DNA of 64,000 nucleotides, taken from positions 8,062,504 through 8,126,503 of the forward strand of contig OY987239.1 of assembly GCA_963920705.1 (NCBI GenBank), given 5' to 3'. The DNA comes from Odiellus spinosus (Eukaryota > Arthropoda > Arachnida > Opiliones > Phalangiidae). Shown here piece after piece: positions 54,880 to 64,000 of the stretch. The notes under the pieces were generated by a model. It did no database searches. It saw nothing but the letters and a program-made list of their open reading frames with translations, and had not been told where the DNA came from. How positions within the stretch are numbered: position 1 is the first letter of the stretch; every line of letters starts with the position of its first letter. Position numbers and translations under genes: made by a program.

Positions 54880-55196
54880 CAAGAATCCATTCAGGTTCCA
54901 TAAGAATATGGGAGCATAGCTTTAGCCTCTGGTACCATCCTCCCAAACTTTGTAACAAAAGTTCGTCCGCAATTTTCGCAACATTTTGTACGCTTAGATA
55001 TTTTTTCAGTCGGCTCCATTTTTATTACCCAAAATATTATGTCAAGGTCGTTAATGGCGCGGGTTAATAATAGATTTCAGTAGCAATTTACTTGAAAAAT
55101 CGATTCGAAGCGGACGAACTTTTGCTACAAAGTTTTGGAGGATAGTGTTTGAATCGCGGCCCTCCCATATTCTTATGGAACCTGAATGAATTCTTG
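54880..55196. mobile_element. MITE family B, copy 3
   Basis: 317 bp, same orientation as copy 1, perfect 7-bp duplication ATCTAAC at 54873-54879 and 55197-55203. Confidence 0.93.
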
Positions 55197-55474
55197 ATCT
55201 AACGGCATTGATTTATTAATTACTTGTAATCTTAAATGTTGATTGTTACATATTAGATATTAAGTGTTAAATGTTAAAATTGTTGTTAATTAAAGTATTG
55301 TAAGCAACCTTGTAACTTTTAATTACCATTAAAAACTAAATGTTTGACGTTAGAATGTGTGTTTGATAAAATATTATTCGATCCAACTTAGCTTAGAGTT
55401 AAATTCAACAAAGAATAAACGTGTAGCGTTGGAAATATTTAAGCCTGCAAGGGGAGGATATTTTATACCCATAT

Positions 55475-56700
55475 CTCTTTTCATATTCTCGGAATGTTTC
55501 AAAATAATGACACCCTTTTCTACCGATCGCTTTTCATCATTAAAAGTAACGCGTTTAAATAAACAACAGCGATTGGTTGACTCCGTTGTGACGAAACGCG
55601 TAGATGAAAGGAGCCAACCAATCGGTGCTGGGCATTCTGCGGGGCCGGAAATCAAACCCCTTTTAATCGAACGAATACGATTTAACGCGAGTCTCTTTTC
55701 TTGAACCCATTTTTGAAAGTCAGTCGCTAGGGAAAATAAGAATATCATAGAAAGTAAAAAGGGCGCCTCTCCCTAAACTACAAGCCTTTACCTGCAGAGT
55801 TCCTGAAATATGGAGAACAAAATACTTACCCCCATTCCCCCTTATATTTTGGCCAATCACGATGACTCTAACCTCACAGGTCCTCACTACAATATCGATT
55901 TTTTTTTCCTCTCCCGTAAGTAGTTCTCCGATTGTAGCGAACCTATCGGCCGGAAAGGTTAATATCGTCTGCTAGTTTACAGAGAAGCATTTTGCATAGG
56001 CGGTTAAACATGGAAGTCCCGACCTCGCGGATGTGATTAGGAATTGTGTTAATTGTGTGATTGATCAATCTGGTCTAAGGAAAAATATATTAAATTTGAT
56101 GGAGGCTAAAGTTACTTTGAAAAACTTAATTATTAATACGAATGGCCAGTTTAATATACTTTAGAAAACATGAAGATGACGCGCCTGGTGGCTATTCTAG
56201 CTTTTTCCATTCGTGGCCCAAGTGGATTTACCATAAGGATATTTATTTTTGGGACAAAAATATTAAAATTATAGTTTATGTTATTAAGTTTTTTATATTT
56301 ATTTCTTTAAAACTGTAGATTATTAAAATATATTCACTAGAGAAACTACTTCTTGACGCTGTACTTCTTGGGTGGCGTTAGAACTATTTTTCGGCCTCTT
56401 CGCTCATATTTTAGTGCTACGGCACAAAAAGATTTTACGCCAATAAGGGGGGCTGGGAATTCAGAGGGGAGATCAGTAGTTCTCCATATTACAGGTTCTA
56501 GACTTAAAGTCCAGTAGCGCCCTTTTTACTTTCTATCCCCTTTTGATATCATGTATCTCTCACTGGTTTGTTTTTGCTTATTTTTCCGTGCCGGTTTCAC
56601 AATGTACATACGCTCCTTTATAAAAGGATTGCTTTTGGTCATTAAAGAAAACGCGATGCTCTACATACTCGGGAGGTTTAAATATGATCACTCATTATCC
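55475..56700 (+). repeat. Dispersed repeat M, interrupted by element S
   Basis: 55475-55741 carries the GACGAAACGCGTAGATGAAAG block and 56553-56700 carries CGTGCCGGTTTCAC and GGATTGCTTTTGGTC. Element S lies between them. Confidence 0.6.
55749..56545. mobile_element. Element S, asymmetric ends
   Basis: Left end AGAAAGTAAAAAGGGCGC is inverted at the right (GCGCCCTTTTTACTTTCT), but the right end continues ATCCCCTTTTG. A 7-bp repeat ATATCAT flanks it (55742-55748 and 56546-56552). The left TIR seems to lack its first ~9 bases. No ORF. Confidence 0.6.
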
Positions 56701-57288
56701 AATCAAAACGCTCCATTTTCCGATAGAAATAACATTAAAATCGACATGTCCAGTGTGCGGCAAAATTAAAAGAAGGAATTATTGGTTGTAGTCGAAACTA
56801 ATTTTAAATGGTAGACGAAGGTTCGAATGTTCAACTTCTCAAGTTTCATTAAAAAATATTAAGTCTATTTAGAAGTTGACCCATAGTTTGGTTCTTAGCT
56901 AATTTTGGTCATGCCCAATTCGTGATTTGGTTTTTTGAAAAACCATATAGGGAAAATAATGTTAATTTTCTTATGAAATCGTGACTGGGTATAAATGAAC
57001 AACGCCTAACGGCGTTGTTTTAAAAGTGGGGTTACAGACTTAGCTGCGCTTTAGAATTATCAACGTTTTATTACAATTGTTCAACCTTCTTTTGCAGCAC
57101 GTACGAAGCCACAAACCGATCTATCTCTTATCATTGGCTTTCTTCTTACATATTATCATAAGTGGATTATCATAAGTGGAGAAAATAACCCGCCTATGTA
57201 GGTAATTATAGGTATTATAGGTGGTCTGGGAGCCCTGCTTTTGGAAATATGTTATGTTTGTTCTGGCGTTGTAACCTGCGTGGGGATG
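56701..57288. other. Intergenic DNA, nothing recognised
   Basis: 56820-56960 resembles the 12300-12440 region in reverse complement (GGTCATGCCC/GGCCATGCGC, TTCAAGTTTCATTT blocks), suggesting a shared old repeat. Confidence 0.4.
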
Positions 57289-57295
57289 ATATAAT

Positions 57296-57713
57296 CAGAG
57301 GTATATAATAACCCCCTTCGGGGGGAAGTATGAAAGGTAGGCAAAATCGACGAACAACGAGTGCCCGGCGTAAATCGCGGCGGATCGACACACCGCTTTA
57401 CTCCCAAAAAATAGTTACACCATTTTGAACCTCACTAAATTTTCCCTACGCACACTTCCGGAACTCGCGAGCTGAAGTCAACCTTCGACTCCATTTTAAC
57501 AGACAGCCTGACTCCTGAGACAGGAAGTTCTAAACACAAATCGAGCCGTCTTGTTTATACAAAGACCATTTACTAGAGTAGCGACATTGAGAAGTCCAGC
57601 GCGAGCTAGTGGCCTAGATAGTCAGCAGCGGGCTCTTGTTGTTCGTGATTTTTAGCATTGGCAGTATAGGGGCTTTCATACTTCCCCCCGAAGGGGGTTA
57701 TTATATACCTCTG
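57296..57713. mobile_element. MITE family D, copy 2
   Basis: 418 bp, about four differences from copy 1. Perfect 7-bp duplication ATATAAT at 57289-57295 and 57714-57720. Confidence 0.94.
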
Positions 57714-57789
57714 ATATAATCTATCTATTTCTCTTTCCAGATATTCGGCCTTTTATTTTTCATATAAACTTGGTAATTTTTATCCTTTT

Positions 57790-58090
57790 TCGGCGACTTT
57801 TGTATTAAACCTGGTCTTTAGTTCTCGATTAGACATAATTTACGCCTAATCATGATTAAGCCTTAAGTAAAAGTACTAAGCAGTATTCCCACTAGATACT
57901 TTGAAATCGTTATCTCAGATTGTAAATTTTGGTGTACTTCAGCTGCAAATATATTTTATCATAAAATATAATTGGTGGTATTTTATTCTTTTTTGGAAAA
58001 TATTTAATCATAATAGAATCTTTGAAGAAGTAATCTAAAACATTAAATATTTGTGTTAAAAATATTTAAATGTAGGCTCTCTTAACTACC
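57790..58090. repeat. Dispersed repeat N, copy 2
   Basis: Diverged direct match to 33756-34060, same orientation. No coding capacity. Confidence 0.7.
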
Positions 58091-58280
58091 AAAGAGAAAA
58101 AAAAAATAAATAAAATAAAAAATCTGCACTCTTAAAAATACGTTTTTCTTTCCAGGAACAAGACCATCGGGTCTTTAAAGAAACTGAAAATCACAAAAAT
58201 AGCAACGCGAAGGGTTCTTTCCCTGACCTTTTCCATCGATTTTCCCTGAACGTTTTAGCTAATACTACCCAATTTGCAAA

Positions 58281-58770
58281 TGTCGAATCCTTACAATTAG
58301 TTTATCAAATGTCGAATCCTGACAATTACTTCATCAAATGTCGAATCCTTACAATTAGTTTATCAAATGTCGAATCCTGACAATTAGTTTATCAAATGTC
58401 GAATCCTGACAATTAGTTCATCAAATGTCGAATCCTTACAATTAGTTTATCAAATGTCGAATCCTTACAATTAGTTTATCAAATGTCGAATCCTTACAAT
58501 TAGTTTATCAAATGTCGAATCCTTACAATTAGTTTATCAAATGTCGAATCCTTACAATTAGTTTATCAAATGTCGAATCCTTACAATTAGTTTATCAAAT
58601 GTCGAATCCTTACAATTAGTTTATCAAATGTCGAATCCTTACAATTAGTTTATCAAATGTCGAATCCTTACAATTAGTTTATCAAATGTCGAATCCTTAC
58701 AATTAGTTTATCAAATGTCGAATCCTTACAATTAGTTTATCAAATGTCGAATCCTTACAATTAGTTTATC
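58281..58770. repeat. 29-bp minisatellite, ~17 copies
   Basis: Unit TGTCGAATCCTTACAATTAG plus TTTATCAAA. The first five units carry single-base variants (CCTGAC, TTCATC) and the rest are identical. Related ~85-bp sequences flank the array on both sides (58141-58220 and 58885-58970). Confidence 0.96.
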
Positions 58771-58970
58771 ATCCCACTCCCGAATGCTTATCATACAATA
58801 ATTTCAATCGCGTTCAACCATCAATTACTTTATGATCAAAGTTAGACACGAAGTATCGAGACTATAAAGTCAAAGGAAAAAAAGCATGTTATTCTTTCCA
58901 GGAATGAACAAGACCTTCTGGTCATCCAAGTAGCTGAAAATTACAAAAATCGCAACGCGAAGTAGGGTTC

Positions 58971-59540
58971 TTAACCTAAATCCCAAATCCCACGGGTCCT
59001 AACAGTCCCTAAGTGACTCTTCGCGAGCTCCAACCCAGAAAAGGACGCGCCAGCGCATCGTGAAACTTACGGGGTCCTTGAGGACCCGGCAGAGTTAATG
59101 GCCACATTTCTCTAAGGGTCAAAGGTCCTGCGACCGGGAGAGATACGCTCGAGTCGGTCACAAGTGCCTAACTTTCCGAATGACCTACGTTCTCTCCCAA
59201 ACCTGACTAATAACTCCGCGCTCGTAATGTAGGAGCGCGTTAATTAGATTAAAATTAATTAATACCACTGAAAACACTGAAGGGTTGTAGGCAACGTAAA
59301 GTAATCAGGGTCAAAATAGCGAAAATGCGTGAAAATGTCACGACTTTTAACCCCGTATCGATTCGTAGCGCTCGTTTGACCCCGATATTAAAGTTGGGTT
59401 TGGTAATTAACAGAGTGTTGGCATAAGGCCATTAACTACGTGCAAAGTATGAGTAGGAAAGTATAGTCTATGATTAGGTTAGTATAAGTTGACCGAATCG
59501 CGATTGTAGATCTTGTACGCCTTTCCGATTGAATTTTCGT
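58971..59540. other. Intergenic DNA, nothing recognised
   Basis: Mixed composition with a GC-richer stretch at 59020-59180. No ORF or repeat identified. Confidence 0.4.
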
Positions 59541-59544
59541 AGGA

Positions 59545-60045
59545 ATGGTTAAGAGGTTCGTTCGAGGTCGCGCTTGTGACAGAATGGTTATGAAACGTTC
59601 TTTCGAGGCTAAGCGTTCGACGGAATTGTCATGAAAAGTTCTTTCGAGGCTACGCGCGCGACGGAATGGTTATAAAAATTTCTTTCGAGGTTACGCGCTC
59701 GATGGAATGGTTCTTTCGAGATTACGCGATCGACAGAATGGTTTAGAAACTTCTTTCGCAATTACGCGTTCAACGGAATGATTATGAAAATTTCTTTCGA
59801 GGGAACGCGCTGAACGGAATGCTTAGGAAACATTCTTTCGAGGCTACGCGCTTGACGTAATGGTTAAGAATAGTTCTTTCGAGTTTACGCGCTCGACGGA
59901 ATGGTTATGAAACGTTCTTTCGCGGTTACGCGCTCGACGGGATGGTTATGAACCGTTCTTTCGAGGTTATGGGTTCGACGGAATAGTTATGAATAGTTCT
60001 TTCGAGATTACGCGTTCGACGGAATGGTTACGAAAAGTTATAGCC
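59545..60045. repeat. ~41-bp degenerate minisatellite, ~12 copies
   Basis: Theme GACGGAATGGTTATGAAA, then TTCTTTCGAGGTTACGCGCTC. Units vary by substitutions and small indels, indicating an older array than the 19-bp and 29-bp ones. Confidence 0.9.
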
Positions 60046-60563
60046 AGGTTGCACGTGCCGCCACGTTCAATCTCTCAATTAAAATTAATTTTATTGTTCG
60101 TATTAATCTTCGAAGATTAATTCTAAGTTATTTTTACGCGACGCGAACGCGTAAAAACAATAATGATACACCAAACACAAAAGTAGATAAGAAAATAGCC
60201 ATGCTACAATGGCAAGAAAATTGTGGTGGTACATACACGTTTGTTACGAAGAATATAATCCGAAATATCCGATTTTGAGAAGATGAGATGAAATTAAATC
60301 CAATATCCTGTTAAATAAATAAAACAACATTAAGATTAGTCTATTTTATGGATAAATACTATTCCATCTTCACTTTAAAAATAAGGATTTTACTTAAAGG
60401 GAGAATGAAGTAATTTATTGCTTTCTGATTTTCTTTAAAATCTTAATCTCTTGTTTTTGACTCGATGAAGGCATCGAGTCAAAAACATAAAGGTGGTGAA
60501 AATTTTGTTATTTTTCAGAAATTTTAAATTATACTTTTATTTGAAATGAATAACCTGATAATC

Positions 60564-60602
<39 letters not shown>

Positions 60603-61489
60603 GGAAAATATAGGAGAAAACCTTCAATTATAGGAATTTATAGGAAGGCATTGAAAATATAGGAAGTCTGGTCACCCTTCGAGTTAAATCCATCTAGTGG
60701 TGGTAGCTTGAAACTCTCCCAATACGTGCTAGAACATCATGTTTCCTGTCAAGAGGAATGAGATGGGGATAGGGGTAGGAAGAATTAACTAGGTTTTCCC
60801 GCGAGGTGGCTTACAATTATAGGCTTATGATGAACCTTAATATCAACACCTACATCATAGAACAATTCTAGTAAGTTGGCAGAGGGTCTGCTTAACCCGT
60901 CTCATTTCTAACCATGTTTTTAGCCTAAGATTATTCTAATCTCGAGTAATATTAATAAAAAATCATTTTTTTATGACGAAGGGGAAATACGTTTTCATAT
61001 GGAGAAAAAATCCTTTGAATGGTGCCATCTGATTGGTGTGACCACTCAATAGTTTGAATACCGCCGATATTGGTCTATACTTCACTCTCGGTTAGACCAC
61101 GCGGTATTTAAGAGATAATACTTGGTTTTGTCAAATTATTAATCGAATCCCTCCCCCCTGCCGGCAACTATGATTTATGTTGAAAAATATTTTGGCCCCT
61201 TATTATTTTTTGTTGTAAAATTCATCGAACTATATCTCCTGTGTTTTTTAGACTGACTAAGACCTTCCTTTACTAAAATTATGAAGATAAAAAACTGTTT
61301 AACCTATTGATCCAGTGTCAAGGTTTTTGTTGTTCATCATTCTTCATCATTCGCGATGAATTAGCAGTTTTCAACGGCAATCATGATGAAACGAAATTTT
61401 CTCGATCTTCGTGTATCCCTCTCAGGTTTTTATGATATAATTAGCATAATATAATATATTATAAAACTAAATTCTTGTCATTTTGAAAG
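60046..61489. other. Upstream flank of the Cdc20-like gene
   Basis: Contains a perfect 15-bp stem, 4-nt loop hairpin at 60453-60486 (GTTTTTGACTCGATG arm), an A36 run at 60565-60600 followed by ATAGGA repeats, and the start of a possible family C terminus at 60395. Upstream exons of the gene may lie here but were not found. Confidence 0.45.
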
Positions 61490-64000
61490 CTGGAACTTTT
61501 GGTGGCAGTGTGCCGAATATATTGACACAGTGCCCGACTCCAACTTTCACCCCAGATAGCGACTTGTTCAGTAACCAAATGAAAGTCCGGATTCTCCAGC
61601 GTCCAAGAAGCGCGAGTTGCTTGGCCAATTACTCGGTATCACAAAGTCCTTCGACCAAATCAGCTAGCTATTCGTCATTGTCACCTTCAAAGGGCTTAGA
61701 CAGGTACGTTTAACATGGTTTGTTTCAAGTATATATAGACAGAGTTAGGAATTGCCTTCTCCTTTGTGAGGAGTAAGTGTAGAAGAAAATGTCTAATAGT
61801 AAATAATTAAGCTTAAATATATTCATTCAACGTATTTTTAAAGATTGTAAGTTAATGTTTGTCACACAAATAAGTTTTAAACGTCTCTGGCGAGAAAAAC
61901 AGCACAAGGCTTAAGGCTTTTAAAAATCGTCATAAATCCTAAATTTTGCTTTTCTTAATTAAATTACGAGTATTAGAAAGTTACCAAGAAATGGCTTCTT
62001 TAAAACTTAAAGCCACACGTTTTTAAACAACACTTTGCAATTCTATTTCTACCCATAAATGGTGGCACAAATTCTGACGACCTTTAGCTGACCTTCATAT
62101 CTTAGCCAAGGCCAATTCTAGTTATAGAGATTATCATAATGAAGTACAGCCTTATAGATAGTAGAAATTAACGTGACAAATAAAACGACCGCTTTAGTTA
62201 ACGGTCCAGGGCTTCCAGTCCAAAGTTCACAAAAAACAAAACGTTTTTCGGAATTAAATTGGCTATCCTGAAGCAAAACTTTATTGGAACTTTTTAGAAG
62301 TTAGATTATTCTTTTAAATGTACGTATCCACCGACGCTTGAGTTTCGATCTTATTGGCTGGCAAAAATTTCAAGACCCGTACGAACTAATTTAAAATGTT
62401 TTATCTCCACCCAGATTTATCCCTAGTCGCTCATCAAACAACTTTGACATTAGTGGCTACAATCTCTCAGGCGAATCGAGCGCTTCGAAAAATGCGAAAA
62501 AAGCTTCGGAAATGCGCCAAAAATCGCCCATGACCGAAGACGTCATGAAGTTCAAAAAAGTTCTGCATTTTTCCTCACCCAAGAAAGGTACCAAAGTCAA
62601 ATAAAGCGTACTATTTAGTGTCTCGAACGTTAAAATACATATATAGGCGTATCTAACCATCTATACCTTTTACTTTGAAATTTAGAATCGGCTCGTGTAT
62701 CCCCGAGTAAAAAATCTACCAAACTAAGACGCTTGCCAACATCTGCTGAAAATATTCTCGACGCTCCGGGAATAATCAATAATTTTTGTAAGAATAGCCG
62801 TAATGTCAATACAAAGCGGGTTACATCGAATGGGTTAAACAACCACTTAATAGGGTCACGGCAAGGTTAGTAAAGAGACAGGTTAGGCAGATTCTGACGT
62901 CAGCCGGAAGTTACCTAGCGCGCAGCCATCTTCCAAATTCCTTTGACAATTGCTAGATGGCGGTTTATATTGTAATTACGGCGGGAATTTCAAACTAATA
63001 TCCAATATGTTGTTTCCAATGAACGTTGCCAGGTGGCATTAAGGTCAAGCCGACTCAAGCGACTGAGTGGAATACGAACTGAACTGAACTGAACGACCGG
63101 TGTCTGCTTAATAATTATAGTGAAATTTATGCTTGATTATAGTGAAACGTATGTTAAAGCGTTACCTACGCTATATGACAATCGACTTACTAAGTGCCAC
63201 CTGGCAACGTTCATTGGAAACAACATATTGGATATTAGTTTGAAATTCCCGCCGTAATTACAATATAAACCGCCATCTAGCAATTGTCAAAGGAATTTGG
63301 AAGATGGCTGCGCGCTAGGTAACTTCCGGCTGACGTCAGCATCTGCCTAACCTGTCTCTTTACTAACCTTGGGTCACGGTATACCACGGCCTGTTTTATA
63401 CTCTCGTCATTTCGTCACTCTGTTGTAAGCAGCTTGCAAGTGCTGTCAAAAACTTCCCATCGCTACAACGTGGGGCAGCGGTGGCGCTAACGATATTTGC
63501 GCAATGTAGCTAGGGATTTAGTTTTACAGCGTGTATCCTCTTGCTAATCCCTTTAAATAAACCCATTTAAAATGAGCGAATGAGATTATTCCAGTTGATT
63601 TCTTGTCTGATTAAATTATATCGAATTGCGCAACTTTTCCAAATTATTTGTTAATTAATTAAAATTTTGGTTTTCAGTTTCAAACGCAATTGACTGGAAT
63701 AAAGGCAAACTTTTGGCGGCCGCTCTGGACAATAGATTATTTCTATGGAAGAGCTCAACTAGCGAGACCAACGAGTTGTTCGAATGCAAGGTGCCGTCGA
63801 ACGAAGTTAGTGGCGTCAAATGGAATCAAGACGGTACCCGATTAGTAGCTGGAATGCGAAATGGAGATCTTCACGTTAGTCCGTCAGTCTTCTTCAATAA
63901 GTATCGCCATGTCTACAATTTTGATTTTTGCCTAGTTATGGGATAGTGATTTCAAGTACCAAGGAGTTATAGGGAAGCACGGAGAATACGTCACCGCATT
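61490..64000 (+). CDS. Cdc20/Fizzy-family APC/C activator, 5' part, runs off the window
   Basis: Exons about 61490-61703, 62415-62587, 62686-62787, 63678-63874 and 63936 to the end join in phase. The exon 1/2 junction creates DRFIPSR, the C-box (D-R-[FY]-I-P-x-R) with which Cdc20/Cdh1 proteins bind the anaphase-promoting complex. LRRLPTSAENILDAPG follows, then the first WD40 blades (IDWNKGKLLAAALDNRLFLW; SGVKWNQDGTRLVAGMRNGD; LHLWDSDF). The role is presumably substrate recruitment for ubiquitination in the cell cycle. The WD repeats are diverged from conserved Fzy and Fzr, which makes a Cortex-like germline member possible; I cannot decide. The 5' boundary of the first exon is weak. A fold-back element lies in the third intron. 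Confidence 0.8.
62862..63372. mobile_element. Fold-back element F in the Cdc20-like gene
   Basis: 511 bp. Almost identical inverted arms of ~175 bp (start CAAGGTTAGTAAAGAGACAG, include CTGACGTCAG and GCCATCT) surround a ~150-bp centre. Perfect 8-bp duplication GGTCACGG at 62854-62861 and 63373-63380, unlike the 7-bp duplications elsewhere. Confidence 0.92.

Noticed and set aside
55357-55748. 115- and 124-codon ORFs on both strands
   Set aside because: They lie in dispersed repeat M, end at the S insertion and show no domain.
62457-62842. - strand ORFs opposite the Cdc20-like exons
   Set aside because: They are antisense to exons supported by splice phase and the C-box; no motif of their own.

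Overview
The window is AT-rich, intron-containing eukaryotic DNA, most likely from an arthropod. The host genes point that way: two diverged ionotropic-receptor (IR) type chemoreceptor genes, a secreted Thr/Pro-rich protein with a C-terminal peritrophin-like cysteine module, and a Cdc20/Fizzy-family WD40 gene. No rRNA, tRNA, CRISPR array or prokaryotic feature was recognised. All host genes found are on the + strand. Most of the remaining sequence is transposons, miniature inverted-repeat elements (MITEs) and tandem arrays.

Layout. 1-12.7 kb is almost entirely repeats: a 19-bp array, a 17-bp AGCGCT-rich array, a 1.46-kb fold-back, a 3-kb satellite with ~100-bp monomers and 1.3-kb higher-order periodicity, and several MITEs. 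13.2-31.1 kb holds receptor gene IR1, whose last intron contains a P-element-like transposon (P1, 16285-29277). P1 is itself split by a young 9,993-bp Ty3/Gypsy retrotransposon on the - strand (17584-27576). 31.7-32.8 kb is the secreted Thr/Pro-rich protein. 33.5-45.1 kb is a MITE cluster built around a second P-like transposon (P2, 35922-41646). 45-48 kb is a diverged local duplication. 48.0-53.4 kb is receptor gene IR2. 53.6-60.6 kb is MITEs, a 29-bp array and a ~41-bp array. 61.5 kb to the end is the 5' part of the Cdc20-like gene, running off the window.

Three results stand out. (1) The Gypsy Pol ends in what reads as a methyl-CpG-binding domain (MBD), placed beyond the integrase where chromoviruses carry a chromodomain. 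The element also has a third ORF with a zinc knuckle and no sign of an envelope. (2) P2 carries two intact four-exon genes in convergent orientation. The + gene encodes a THAP/DDE transposase that stops soon after its last acidic motif. The - gene encodes a protein resembling the C-terminal region that P1 encodes contiguously. P2 may therefore be a split, two-subunit P transposase. (3) P1, P2 and several otherwise unrelated MITE families all make 7-bp target-site duplications, suggesting one P-superfamily machinery mobilises them; the canonical P-element duplication is 8 bp.

Gene models were assembled by eye from splice signals and reading-frame phase. Exon boundaries agree in phase where listed. 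The 5' ends of IR1, IR2 and the Cdc20-like gene are not resolved.
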